Shown here piece by piece: positions 42,780 to 54,368 of a stretch of DNA of 54,680 nucleotides. Each line of letters opens with the position of its first letter. Within the stretch, counting starts at the first letter, position 1. Origin of the DNA: Siccirubricoccus soli (GTDB lineage Bacteria > Pseudomonadota > Alphaproteobacteria > Acetobacterales > Acetobacteraceae). The stretch covers positions 1 to 54,680 of the forward strand of contig NZ_JAMZIK010000136.1 in the NCBI RefSeq assembly GCF_024178315.1, written 5' to 3'. Below the pieces are notes generated by a model that was not told the DNA's origin, ran no database searches, and was given only the letters and a program-made list of their open reading frames with translations. The position numbers and the translations under genes were made by a program.

Positions 42780-43658
42780 ATGGCTTATCGTCGCCTGCTG
42801 CTGCCGCTGACCGGGACCGCCGCCGGGGAAGCCGCCCTTGCCACCGCGCTGATGGTGGCACGGATCTGGAATGCGCATGTCCACTGCCTGCATGTGCGGG
42901 TGGATGCGCGGGACGTGGCGCCGCTGGCCGGCGAGGGCCTGTCCGGCGCCATGATCGAGGAAATGATGGCGGCGACCGAGCGCGAGAGCGGCGAGCGCGC
43001 CGGCCGCGTGCGCGCGCTGTTCGAGCGCTTCACCGAGCATGCCGGCGGCGTCGCCCTGGCCAACAGCGCGGAGACCGCGCTGAAGCATGACGGCCCCACC
43101 CTGTCCTTCGAGAGCATCGCGGGGCGGGAGGAGGATGTGGTGGCGCAGCAATCGCGCCTCTACGACATGGCGGTGGTGCCGCATCCGGAGGCGGAGGAGG
43201 ATGTCTCCTCCTCCGACGCGCTGCATGCCGTGCTGTTCGACAGCGGCCGGCCGGTGCTGATCGCACCGAGGCATGTGCCCCAGACCATCGGCACGCGGGT
43301 GTGCTGCGCCTGGAACGGCAGCGCCGAGAGCGCCGCCGCCGTCGCCGCCGCGCTGCCCTGGCTGCACCGGGCGCAGGCGGTGCGGCTGCTCTATGCCGAT
43401 GAGTACCAGCGCCGCGGGCCGCAGGTGGAGGGCATCCGCGCCTATCTCCGCTGGCACGAGATCGAGGCGGAGCCGGTGATGTTCAAGCCGCAGACCAAGG
43501 ATGTCGGCGCCGGGCTGCTGGGCGCGGCGCGGGACTTCAACGCGGACCTGCTCTGCATGGGCGCCTACAGCCATTCCCGGCTGCGGCAGCTCATCCTGGG
43601 CGGCGTGACGCGGCATGTGCTGGAGAACAGCGACATGCCGGTATTGATGTGCCGCTGA
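42780..43658 (+). CDS. Universal stress protein (UspA family, tandem)
   Basis: The 292-aa protein has two Usp-like halves. The first starts MAYRRLLLPLTGTAAGEAAL; its glycine motif is weak. The second ends with ADLLCMGAYSHSRLRQLILG and HVLENSDMPVLM, the ATP-binding G-x2-G-x9-G(S/T)-like signature in altered form (GAYSHSRLRQLILGGVT). GGGGAGA precedes ATG 42780. The 240-base leader region holds an imperfect palindrome (about 42715-42735) and no gene. Pirin and peroxide genes elsewhere fit a stress role. Confidence 0.87.
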   Translation: MAYRRLLLPLTGTAAGEAALATALMVARIWNAHVHCLHVRVDARDVAPLAGEGLSGAMIEEMMAATERESGERAGRVRALFERFTEHAGGVALANSAETALKHDGPTLSFESIAGREEDVVAQQSRLYDMAVVPHPEAEEDVSSSDALHAVLFDSGRPVLIAPRHVPQTIGTRVCCAWNGSAESAAAVAAALPWLHRAQAVRLLYADEYQRRGPQVEGIRAYLRWHEIEAEPVMFKPQTKDVGAGLLGAARDFNADLLCMGAYSHSRLRQLILGGVTRHVLENSDMPVLMCR

Positions 43659-43873
43659 CGCCGCGGGAGGCCGCCCGGCCGGCGGCGCGGCGCCGGGCCT
43701 GAAGCGGCGAGGCCGCCTCAGGCCAGCGGGTGGCACCGTGGCGCCATCATTCCGGGTGGGTGCCCAATAGGCGCGGCCAATGACCGCGATCACCGCGCCG
43801 GCATGGCGGCGGCAGGGCATCCCGCCCATCTTCCGACCCAACGGACGACAAACCCGTCCGACGGAGACCGAAG

Positions 43874-44599
43874 ATGATCGACATCCGGCCCTTCAAGAGC
43901 CTCGGCGGCGCCGACCATGGCTGGCTGAAGGCGCGCCACCATTTCTCTTTCGCGCATTACCACGACCCCTCGCGGATGAACTGGGGCAAGCTGCGCGTCT
44001 GGAACGATGACGAGATCGCCGCCGGCACCGGCTTCGACCCGCACCCGCACCGCGACATGGAGATCATCACCTATGTCCGGGAGGGCGCGATCACCCATCG
44101 CGACAACATGGGCAATGAGGGCCGCACCGAGGCCGGCGACGTGCAGATCATGTCCGCCGGCACCGGCGTGGTGCACAGCGAGTACAACCTCGAGGACGAG
44201 ACGACCCGGATCTTCCAGATCTGGATCATCCCGGACCGCCGCGGCGCCAAGCCGAATTGGGGGGCCAAGCGCTTCCCGAAGGAGCAGCGCGGTGACGGCA
44301 CCGCCGTCACGGCGTTCGAGGTGCTGGCGAGCGGCCGCCCCGGCGATGCGGGGAGCGGGGCGCTGCCGATCAATGTGGACGGTGCCGTGCTGGCCGCCAC
44401 GCTGAAGGCGGGGCAGACCCTGGTCCAGCCGCTGGCCAAGGGCCGCGCCGCCTATCTGGTGCCGGCCAAGGGGGCGGTGACGGTGAACGGCCAGGCGGTG
44501 AACCGCCGCGACGGCGTCGGCATCGTCGATGAGGCGGAGATCGCCATCACCGCGACCGAGGATGCGGAGCTGGTGATGGTGGAGGTGGCGGCGGAGTAG
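43874..44599 (+). CDS. Pirin-family protein (YhhW-like bicupin)
   Basis: The 241-aa protein has the N-terminal cupin metal site FDPHPHRDMEIITYV with the later VVHSEYN, as in YhhW/pirin quercetin 2,3-dioxygenase-like proteins. The C-terminal cupin lacks metal ligands, as usual. The start has GGAGACCGAAG upstream. It may act as a redox/iron sensor or a dioxygenase. Confidence 0.92.
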   Translation: MIDIRPFKSLGGADHGWLKARHHFSFAHYHDPSRMNWGKLRVWNDDEIAAGTGFDPHPHRDMEIITYVREGAITHRDNMGNEGRTEAGDVQIMSAGTGVVHSEYNLEDETTRIFQIWIIPDRRGAKPNWGAKRFPKEQRGDGTAVTAFEVLASGRPGDAGSGALPINVDGAVLAATLKAGQTLVQPLAKGRAAYLVPAKGAVTVNGQAVNRRDGVGIVDEAEIAITATEDAELVMVEVAAE

Positions 44600-44659
44600 G
44601 GGCGGGGGCTCCGCCCCTGATCCGCCCGAGGCGGCAGGTTCGACCTGTCGGATGCAGAC

Positions 44660-45502
44660 TCACACCGGGGTCCGGGGCCAGGTCCGGTCCCCGGTGGGGG
44701 TTTGGGGGCAAAGCCCCCAATCTTCCGGCGTCCCCAGCACCTCGGCCAGGGCTCCCCGCAGCACGCCGATCGGGTCCCGCCCCGGCCCTTCCGTCACCAG
44801 CGCCCGGTGGCCGCCCGCGAGCACCACATGCCGGGCGCCAGGCAGTTGGGTGGAGGCCACCGGCACCAGCCCGTCATTCGGCCCGGCGCCCTGGCGTTCC
44901 ATCCAGCGCGCCACTGGCAGGTAGATGTTGTCCTGCCAATCCTCGGCCGCCTGCAGCACCGTGGCGATGCTGAGCATGGGCAGCGCCCCGGCCAGTCGGC
45001 CGATCGCCGCCGCATGTGCCGCCATCCAGCCGCCGCGCCGCGCGGTCGTCAGGTCCATCACCCCTTCGCCGCTGCCGAGGCCGAGCGCCTTCAGGGCGTG
45101 ATGCGCGGCCAGGTGCAGCGGCTTCTGCTGGCACACCGCATCCGCCACCGGCGAGCCGTGGAAGGGCGATTGCAGCGCGACGAAGCCGCGGCAGGCGCCG
45201 GCCGCGCCCGGGCGCAGCAGCGCCGCCAGCGCTTCCAGCCCGCCCTTGCTGTGGCCGACCAGGATCGCCGGCCGCTCGCCCGCCAGCAGCGCGGCGGCGA
45301 TGCGGTCGGCATTCTCCTCGACCGGCGCGGCGGTGGGCAGCGGCACCACCTCCACCGCTGCGCCGAGACCGCGAAGCCAGGTGAACTGCCCGGCCATATA
45401 GTCCACGCGCAGCCGCACCATCAGCTCCCCGAGCAGCCCGTAGCAGAGCAGCAGGCGATACCCGGAGAGCGCCTCGGCGAGCGCTTCATCCCTTTCGTTC
45501 AA
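44660..45502 (-). CDS. Alpha/beta hydrolase, probable TTG start
   Basis: The 280-aa lipase-like protein has nucleophile elbow GHSKGG, LLLCYGLLGELM as the oxyanion-strand region, an Asp candidate in PNDGLVPVAS and His in LAGGHRALVT. No ATG or GTG fits the N-terminus. TTG 45502 overlaps the stop of the upstream reductase as TTGA. The reading frame runs on through a terminator-like hairpin, adding about 18 odd residues (CPQTPTGDRTWPRTPV) after EDWGL, so the last codons may be recent read-through. Substrate unknown. Confidence 0.8.
   Translation of the reverse strand: MNERDEALAEALSGYRLLLCYGLLGELMVRLRVDYMAGQFTWLRGLGAAVEVVPLPTAAPVEENADRIAAALLAGERPAILVGHSKGGLEALAALLRPGAAGACRGFVALQSPFHGSPVADAVCQQKPLHLAAHHALKALGLGSGEGVMDLTTARRGGWMAAHAAAIGRLAGALPMLSIATVLQAAEDWQDNIYLPVARWMERQGAGPNDGLVPVASTQLPGARHVVLAGGHRALVTEGPGRDPIGVLRGALAEVLGTPEDWGLCPQTPTGDRTWPRTPV
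44702..44720. terminator. Hairpin inside the 3' end of the alpha/beta hydrolase gene
   Basis: TTGGGGGC pairs with GCCCCCAA around an AAA loop. A second GC-rich hairpin follows the pirin stop (44599-44617). The perfect stem lies within the hydrolase frame, about 40 bases before its stop. Confidence 0.6.
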
Positions 45503-46518
45503 TCGATCTGCACCACCAGCTTGCCGAAATTGGCGCCCTGCAGCAGGCCGATGAAGGCGGTGGGGGCGTTGCGCAGTCCCTGCACCACATCCTCCCGCCA
45601 CTTCATCTTCCCGGCGGCCATGTGGCCCAGCATCTCCCGCCGGAATTGCGGGTAGCGCGGCCAGCCATTGTCGCTGACGATGAAGCCCTGGATGTGCAGG
45701 CGCTTGCGCACCACGGCGCCGAGATTGGGGCCCGGCGCGCCGCCGAAGCTGTCCGCCCCTTCCACCGTGTTGTACTGGCTGATGACGCCGCACATCACCA
45801 TGCGGCCGAAATCGCGGAAGCGTGGGAAGACCGCCGCCTGCACCGCGCCGCCGACATTCTCCCAATAGATGTCGATGCCCTCCGGGCAGGCGGCGTCGAG
45901 CTGGGCGTTGAGGTCGCCACGATGGTCGATGCAGGCGTCGAAGCCCAGCTCCTCGGTCACGAAGCGGCATTTCTCCGGGCCGCCGGCGATGCCGATGACC
46001 TTGCAGCCGCGGATCTTGCCGAGCTGCCCGACCACTTGGCCGACGGCGCCGGACGCCGCCGAGACCACCATGGTCTCGCCCGCCTTCGGCCGGCCGATAT
46101 CCTCGAGCCCGACCCAGGCGGTGAGGCCCGGCATGCCGAGCACGCCGAGGCTGGCGGAGAGCGGCGCTTCCTTCGGGTCGATCTTGAACAGCCGCGCCGG
46201 GCTGACGCAGGAGAATCGCTGCCAGCCGAAGCCGCCCAGCACCGTGTCGCCCGGCGTGAATCCGGGGGCGCGGCTGGCCACCACCTCGCCGGCCGTCTGC
46301 CCCTCCATCACCGCGCCCAGCTCGACCGGCTTGGCGTAGCTCTTCGCCTCCGACATGCGGCCGCGCATATAGGGGTCCAGCGAGAGGTAGCGGGCGCGCA
46401 CCAGCACCTCGCCCTCCGCCGGCTCCGGCAGCTTCGTCTCGACGATCTCGAAATCCTCGGGCACCGGGGCGCCCTTCGGGCGGCGGCGCAGCAGCACCTG
46501 CAGGTTGGTCTCGGCCAT
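45499..46518 (-). CDS. NADP-dependent MDR-family oxidoreductase (CurA / YncB type)
   Basis: The 339-aa zinc-free medium-chain reductase has SLDPYMRGRMSEAKSYA, the dinucleotide motif SAASGAVGQVVGQLGK and the C-terminal QGANFGKLVVQI. The family reduces alkenals, alkenones and curcumin-like compounds with NADPH. AAAGGAGACCTCC fixes ATG 46518. It is coupled to the alpha/beta hydrolase by a 4-base overlap, suggesting that the two process one carbonyl/ester substrate. Confidence 0.92.
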   Translation of the reverse strand: MAETNLQVLLRRRPKGAPVPEDFEIVETKLPEPAEGEVLVRARYLSLDPYMRGRMSEAKSYAKPVELGAVMEGQTAGEVVASRAPGFTPGDTVLGGFGWQRFSCVSPARLFKIDPKEAPLSASLGVLGMPGLTAWVGLEDIGRPKAGETMVVSAASGAVGQVVGQLGKIRGCKVIGIAGGPEKCRFVTEELGFDACIDHRGDLNAQLDAACPEGIDIYWENVGGAVQAAVFPRFRDFGRMVMCGVISQYNTVEGADSFGGAPGPNLGAVVRKRLHIQGFIVSDNGWPRYPQFRREMLGHMAAGKMKWREDVVQGLRNAPTAFIGLLQGANFGKLVVQID

Positions 46519-46566
46519 GGAGGTCTCCTTTCCTGTCCTTCGCTACTGTCCTGATTTCGGAGTCCT

Positions 46567-46663
46567 GCGGACTTCGTCCTCAGGCCACTAGCATTGTTTT
46601 CAGTGGCCTGCTGATCCGCTGCGTTCGTGGGAAATCCCACGGACTTCGCGGGCAGGACACTAG
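46567..46663. repeat. Paired direct repeats and inverted repeats upstream of the CurA-like gene
   Basis: CGGACTTCG-N4-CAGG-N-CACTAG occurs at about 46568-46591 and 46641-46663. Between and overlapping them are a perfect 9-bp inverted repeat CAGGCCACT/AGTGGCCTG (46581-46589, 46602-46610) and a near-perfect palindrome CGTGGGA-AA-TCCCACG (46626-46641). The whole 372-base intergenic region 46519-46890 has no gene that I can support. These could be operators or a dispersed-element scar. Confidence 0.55.
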
Positions 46664-46890
46664 ATCGGGCCGATTCGGCGGCAGCGGAAGGGGCAGACAC
46701 CGGCGCAGCCGGGCCACAGGCGCCGAACTTCGTGCGTCCGCGAATCCTTCTGCGGCCAGGAGGGTAGTAACGCCGCCTATTTCACGGCAGACTGACGTCG
46801 CCGGATGACATACTGGTAACCGACCGAGTCCTTGCCTGGTTACGCGCCAGCCAGGATCCGTGCGGGCGGGAAGGAGAGAGAAAGAAAGCC

Positions 46891-47208
46891 ATGCAGCCAA
46901 CCAAGCTTCTGCTCGGCCTCGCCGCCGGGCTTGCCCTTTCGGCCTGCACCCAGGTGACTGCGCCGAGCGGCCCGCCGCCGGCCGGCGCCGCCGCCGGCCC
47001 GGGCGCCCCGGCCATCCAGCAGCAGGTGCGCGACATCGGCGGCAGCAGCCCCAACGCCTCCGCCGGCGTCCCGAGTGTGACCGGCAGCAGCGGCGGCGCC
47101 GATGGCCGCGGCGGCGGGCCCTCCATCACCTATTCCGGCCCGGCGTCCAGCGGCGTGGGCGGCACCGGCATTCCGCCGACCCCGCAGCCGCGCGTTCACG
47201 GGAACTGA
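46891..47208 (+). CDS. Small lipoprotein
   Basis: The 105-aa protein has an N-terminal signal and lipobox (LLLGLAAGLALSAC, Cys19). The mature chain is Pro/Gly/Ser-rich and low complexity, without a fold that I recognise. GGAAGGAGAGAG lies upstream of ATG 46891. A strong terminator follows, so it is probably monocistronic. Outer-membrane or inner-membrane attachment; function unknown. Confidence 0.75.
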   Translation: MQPTKLLLGLAAGLALSACTQVTAPSGPPPAGAAAGPGAPAIQQQVRDIGGSSPNASAGVPSVTGSSGGADGRGGGPSITYSGPASSGVGGTGIPPTPQPRVHGN

Positions 47209-47214
47209 TCGGCA

Positions 47215-47241
47215 GGCGGGCGCCCCTCGGGGCGGCCCGCC
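47215..47241 (+). terminator. Lipoprotein gene terminator
   Basis: GGCGGGC-GCCCC pairs with GGGGC-(G)-GCCCGCC around TCG, followed by TTTG. A good intrinsic-type hairpin with one bulge. Confidence 0.75.
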
Positions 47242-47353
47242 TTTGCCAGGCAACGGGCCGCGGCTGACGATCGGCGGGCGCGGCGGGCTAGGGGATGCGG
47301 CCTGACGGGGGCCGCGCCCCATGCCGGCACCGGCCCTGGGCAGAGCTCCGTCC

Positions 47354-47399
47354 GGAGCGAGGCATCCGGTCAGGCGATCCTGCCTGATCGGCTGTCGCC
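47354..47399 (-). repeat. Dispersed intergenic palindrome, copy C, at the ligA 3' end
   Basis: ATCCGGTCAGGC pairs with GCCTGATCGGCT (wobble and one mismatch), flanked by GGAGCGAG-like arms. It abuts the ligA stop codon, as copy B abuts the protease stop, so it may double as a terminator. Confidence 0.55.
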
Positions 47400-50025
<2,626 letters not shown>

Positions 50026-50029
<4 letters not shown>

Positions 50030-51705
50030 AGCAGCCCTCCGGTCAGCAGGCTGTCCGCCGCCGCCCGCGCGGCATCCGTCACCCTTTCGCCGGCCAGCAT
50101 CCGGGCGATCTCCTCACGCCGCTCGCGCTTGCCCAGCGGCTCCACCGTGGTCGCGGCGCGCTCGCCCTTCACCTGCTTCGCCACGCGAAGCTGCTGCGTG
50201 CCGCGCGCCGCGACCTGCGGGCTGTGCGTCACCACCAGCACCTGCAGCCGTTCCGCCACGCGGGCCAGCCTCTCCCCCACCGCCGCCGCGGTGGCGCCGC
50301 CGATGCCGGCATCCACCTCATCGAAGATCAGGGTCGGCACGGGCGAGCCGCGGGCCAGCACCACCTTCAGCGCCAGCATCAGGCGGGAGAGCTCGCCGCC
50401 CGAGGCGATCTTCTGCAGATGTCCCGGCGCCTGGCCAGGATTGGTGGCGACGAGGAAGGTGACGCGGTCCATGCCATCGGCGCCCCAGGCGGATTCCTCG
50501 CGCGGCGCGACCTCGACGAAGACCCTGGCGCGGTCCAGCTTCAGCGGCGGCAGCTCCTTGCCCAGCGCGGCTTCGAGCTGCGCGGCGGCGGCGCGGCGGG
50601 CGCCGGAGAGGGCCTCGGCGGCCGCCACATAGTCGCGGCGGGCGGCGGCGGCGGCGGCCTCCAGCGCGGCGACGCGGCCGGTGCCGGCATCCAGCGCGCC
50701 GAGCCTGTCCTTCAGGCTGGCCAGCAGCGCCGGCAGTTCCACCACCGCGACCGCATGCTTGCGGGCGGCAGCGCGCAGGCCGAACAGCCGGTCCTCCAGC
50801 TGCTCCAGGCGGCGCGGATCCGGCGCGCCTTCCTGCAGCATCCGCTCCAGCAGGGTCTCGGCCTCGGCCACCGCATCCTGGGCCTGGGCGAGCAGGGCGA
50901 GGATCGGCTGCGCCTCCTCATTCGGCGCCGGCAGGCGTTCGAGCGAGCGGGCGGCGCTGCGCAGCGCCTCCGCGGGGCCGCCGCGGCGGCGGTCGCGCGG
51001 CTGCAATTCGGCCAGGGCGGCGGCGATGCTCTCGCTCCGGCGCTCGCCCTGCTGCAGCTTCTGGCGCTCGGCCGAAAGCTGCTCCTCCTCGCCCTCCTCG
51101 GGGGCGAGGTCGGACAGCTCCTCGACCGCGTGGCGGAGGAATTCCTCGTCCCGCTGCGCAGCGGCGATCGCCTCCCGCGCCGCGGCCAGGCTGCGCTCCG
51201 CCTCCCGCCAGGCGCGATGGGCGGCGGCCACCTGCTGGCGCTGGCCCTCCAGCCCGCCGAAGGCGTCCAGCAGCCCGCCATGCGTCGTCGGGTCCGCGAG
51301 GCCGACCTGGTCGTGCTGGCCCTGCACCTCAACGAGTGTCGCGGCGAGGCGGCGCAGCACGCCGGCCGCCACGGGCTGGCCATTGACGAAGGCGCGGCTG
51401 CGGCCATCCGCCTGCACCACGCGGCGCAGCACCAGCGTCTCCTCCGGCTCCATCGCCTGCTCGGCGAGGATGGCGAAGGAAGGGTGGTTGGGCGGCGGCG
51501 CGAATTCGGCGCTGACCGAGCATTGCGACTGGCCGGCGCGCACCATCCCCGCCTCCGCCCGCGCCCCGCAGGCGAGGCCGAGGCTGTCCAGCAGGATGGA
51601 CTTGCCCGCGCCGGTCTCGCCGGTCAGCACCGTCAGGCCGGGGCCGAAGGCGAGGTCCAGCCGCTCGATCAGCACCACGTCGCGGATGGCGAGGGAGGCG
51701 AGCAT
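50026..51705 (-). CDS. recN: DNA repair protein RecN
   Basis: The 559-aa SMC-like ATPase has Walker A GETGAGKS (29-36), a long coiled-coil middle (about 160-370) and a C-terminal ATPase half with IASGGELSRLMLALK and Walker B LIFDEVDAG. It acts in double-strand-break repair. In many bacteria recN is SOS-induced; here no LexA-like box lies before it and it follows bamD by 24 bases, so it is more likely expressed with the envelope operon. Confidence 0.97.
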
Positions 51706-51729
51706 CGGCGGGTGCTCAGCCGGGCGGGG

Positions 51730-52581
51730 TCAAAACAGCCAGTTCCAGGTCCGGCGCAGGAAGCCCGGCCGCTCGCCGGTGGGCGCCGCCAGGCTCGGGT
51801 CATCCACCAGCAGCGCGTAGCTGTCCTGGTACCAGGGGCTGCCGGGGAAATTATGGCCGAGCACCGAGGCGGTCTGCCGCGCCTCCTCGGTCAGGCCGAG
51901 GGCGAGGTAGATCTCGGTCAGGCGGTGCAGCGCCTCGGGCACGTGGTTGGTGGTCTGGTAATCCTCCACCACCCGCTTGAAGCGGCCGATCGCCGCGCCG
52001 TAGAGGCGCTGGCGCTGGTAGAAGCGGCCGACATTCATCTCCTTGCCCGCCAGATGGTCGCGGCCGAGGTCGATCTTCAGCCGGGCGTCGCGGGCATAGG
52101 CGGTGTCCGGGTAGCGGTTCACTACGTCCTGCAGCGCCGCCATCGCCTGCTCCGTGCCGCGCTGGTCGCGCTGGGCGTCGCTGATCTGCTCGTAGTAGCA
52201 GAGGGCGCGGAGGTAATAGGCATAGGCGATGTCGCGATGCGCCGGGTGAAGCTGGATGAAGCGGTCCAGCGCGCCGATGGCCTCGGTGTAGCGGTTGCGC
52301 TGGTACTCGCCATAGGCGGCCATCAGCTTGGCGTTGGTGGCCCAGGTGGAATAGGGGTGGTCGCGCTCCACCCGGTCGAAATAATCCACCGCCTGCTGGT
52401 AGCGCCGGGCCTGCAGCGCCTCGATGCCGGCGCCGTAGAGGCCCTCGGCCGACTGGTCGCGCGTCAGGTCCTGGCCGCGTGGCGCCAGGCTGGAACTGCG
52501 GCCGTCCCAGGCGCTGAACATGCCGCAGCCCGGCAGCACGGCGAGGCCGAGGAAAAGCAGGAGGTGGGCGCGACGGATCAT
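51730..52581 (-). CDS. bamD: Outer membrane assembly lipoprotein BamD
   Basis: The 283-aa lipoprotein has a lipobox (LGLAVLPGC, Cys19), then five TPR-like repeats (YGAGIEALQARRYQQAVDYF, ALDRFIQLHPAHRDIAYAYY and so on). It is part of the Bam complex inserting outer-membrane proteins. Gene order lpxC-bamD-recN is standard in alphaproteobacteria. Confidence 0.95.
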   Translation of the reverse strand: MIRRAHLLLFLGLAVLPGCGMFSAWDGRSSSLAPRGQDLTRDQSAEGLYGAGIEALQARRYQQAVDYFDRVERDHPYSTWATNAKLMAAYGEYQRNRYTEAIGALDRFIQLHPAHRDIAYAYYLRALCYYEQISDAQRDQRGTEQAMAALQDVVNRYPDTAYARDARLKIDLGRDHLAGKEMNVGRFYQRQRLYGAAIGRFKRVVEDYQTTNHVPEALHRLTEIYLALGLTEEARQTASVLGHNFPGSPWYQDSYALLVDDPSLAAPTGERPGFLRRTWNWLF

Positions 52582-52973
52582 CAGGGGCCGGTCATGCTAT
52601 GCAGGGGTGCCCTATAGCATGGCTCCCGCGGGGCCGCACACGGGGGGTGTTCGCCTCCTGACGCAGGGCCGGAGATGCGCCGTCTTGCAGGCGCTCGCCC
52701 GGCATGGCCCCAGGGCCTTCGGCGCTTGCTGCGCCCGCGCCCTGGCGCGGCCTTGCCGCAGCGGGCGGTGCAAGGACTGCGGGACAGGCAACCCTCCACA
52801 GCCGGCGTGGCGCGCCGCGGGCTCTGCCTTGTCGCCTGTCCGGGGCGCCGGGCGAGTCCGTACGGCGCGATGAGGCCTGGAGCAGGATTGGCCCAGCTCC
52901 GCTCACCCGCCCCGCCCGGCTCATCCTCCGTGATCCAAGTTTCGGTCGATCCGACCGCAACCGATCGCGCTTT
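52582..52973. other. lpxC-bamD intergenic region, no gene seen
   Basis: 392 GC-rich bases. Features: CGGTCG-ATC-CGACCG inverted repeat (52943-52957) just after the lpxC stop, a possible terminator, and distant GACAGGC/GCCTGTC arms (about 52780-52850). bamD therefore probably has its own promoter here. The frames present look like composition artefacts. Confidence 0.5.
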
Positions 52974-53951
52974 TCAGGCCACCGCCGCCGCGGCGGCAGC
53001 GGGGACCGGCAGGCGCGGCGCGGCGCCCTCGCCCAGGCTCATGCCCGGCACGGCGCGCCAATTGGCGCGGTCCGCGAAGAGCGCCCGCAGCAGCCGGTTG
53101 TTCAGCGCATGGCCGGAGCGGTGGCCGGTGAAGCGGCCGCGCAGCGGGGCGCCGGCCAGCGCCATGTCCCCCACCACGTCCAGCAGCTTGTGGCGCACGA
53201 ACTCGTCCGGCCGGCGCAGCCCGCCCGGGTTCAGCACCAGCGGGCCGTCCACCACCACGGCATTGGCGAGGCTGCCGCCCTGGGCGAGGCCCATGGCCCG
53301 CAGGCGCGCCACCTCCTCCGCCAGGGTGAAGGTGCGGGCATCCGCCAGCGCGCCGCGGAAGGCCTGCGGCGTCAGGCGCAGCGAGAGGCTCTGCCGGCCG
53401 ATGGCGGTGTTGGGGAAGTCGATGGTCAGGCTGGCCTCCAGCCGCTCCCCGGGGAGGGGGGAGAGCTCGGCCCAGGCCGCGTCGGGGCCTTCGCCTTCCG
53501 TCACGCGGACCGGGCGCAGCACCTCGATCGCCTCGGCCGGCACGGCGCCGCCGCCATGGGCGATGAGGCCGGTGCAGTCCAGCAGGAAGAGGAAGGGGGT
53601 GGCGGAGCCGTCCAGGATGGGCACTTCCGGCCCATCCAGCTCCACCAGCGCATCGTCCACGCCGCTGCCGGCCAGCGCCGCCATCACATGCTCCACCGTG
53701 CCGATGCGGCGGCCGGCGTCTTCGCCGGGGATGCCGAGGGCGGTGCAGAGGCGGGTATCCACCACATGGTCGTAGAGCGCGGGCAGCTCGAGGCCGATAT
53801 CGGTGCGGCGGAAGCGGATGCCCGTGCCGGGCTCCGCCGGGCGCAGGGTGAGGCGGACCCGGCGGCCGCTGTGCAGGCCGGTGCCGACGCAGCCGATGGC
53901 GGCCTTCAGCGTCTTGCGGCGACCTGTCTCGAGCGGGAAGAAACCGTCCAT
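52974..53951 (-). CDS. lpxC: UDP-3-O-acyl-N-acetylglucosamine deacetylase LpxC
   Basis: The protein is 325 aa from ATG 53951. Zn ligands: His88 (TVEHVMAAL, with the catalytic-base Glu87), His254 and Asp258 (RHKLLDVVGD); the general acid is His281 (RSGHALNN). It makes the committed step of lipid A synthesis, so the organism has an LPS outer membrane. The frame extends 24 codons further upstream without a better site. AGGGG is the only ribosome-binding-site candidate. Confidence 0.96.
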   Translation of the reverse strand: MDGFFPLETGRRKTLKAAIGCVGTGLHSGRRVRLTLRPAEPGTGIRFRRTDIGLELPALYDHVVDTRLCTALGIPGEDAGRRIGTVEHVMAALAGSGVDDALVELDGPEVPILDGSATPFLFLLDCTGLIAHGGGAVPAEAIEVLRPVRVTEGEGPDAAWAELSPLPGERLEASLTIDFPNTAIGRQSLSLRLTPQAFRGALADARTFTLAEEVARLRAMGLAQGGSLANAVVVDGPLVLNPGGLRRPDEFVRHKLLDVVGDMALAGAPLRGRFTGHRSGHALNNRLLRALFADRANWRAVPGMSLGEGAAPRLPVPAAAAAAVA

Positions 53952-54368
53952 GCCAACCCCTGTCCTGTGCCGGGCATCCAGGCCCTGGTAACCCGTTCCC
54001 GGTATGCCTTGGGGCGCTGCCATGGCAGCCGCCCAGGGTGGTCATGCCACCCTGCACGGCCGGCCGCGAGTCAAGCCTTATTTCCTCATATTTCGCTGCA
54101 AGATCCTGAAGAATCAGCTTTTTTTGCAGTGCAATGCGGCTGCCAAGTGGCGAAAAAATGGCAGCGCCCGCGGCTGGCGCCGGCGCGTGGACACCGTTCC
54201 GGTACGTGAAGGGAAGCCGGCGGCTTCCTCAGGCATCGCTCCGGCCAGACAAGGTTTCGGCCGCATCCGATGCCGGGAAGGCACCGGGATGCGGCCGAGG
54301 ACCATGCACGACAGGAAGTGGCAGCGTGACGATCCCGGCCCGCCGGGCCGGGCATCAGGCCGGCAGCC
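53952..54368. promoter_or_regulatory. ftsZ-lpxC intergenic region: lpxC promoter area and hairpins
   Basis: A distinctly AT-rich block at about 54070-54150 (with runs such as CTTTTTTTGCAG on the plus strand) is the likely lpxC promoter; minus-strand TTGCAC or TTGCAG could serve as -35. Further from lpxC lies a perfect 12-bp inverted repeat, TCGGCCGCATCC (54257-54268) with GGATGCGGCCGA (54287-54298). No gene is evident. Confidence 0.55.
54334..54352 (-). terminator. ftsZ terminator hairpin
   Basis: CCCGGCCC (54334-54341) pairs with GGGCCGGG (54345-54352), 17 bases past the ftsZ stop. Confidence 0.65.

Noticed and set aside
46580-46900. 106-codon minus-strand frame in the intergenic region upstream of the CurA-like gene
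   Set aside because: No ribosome-binding site, biased residue content, and it crosses the repeat cluster; I do not believe it is coding.
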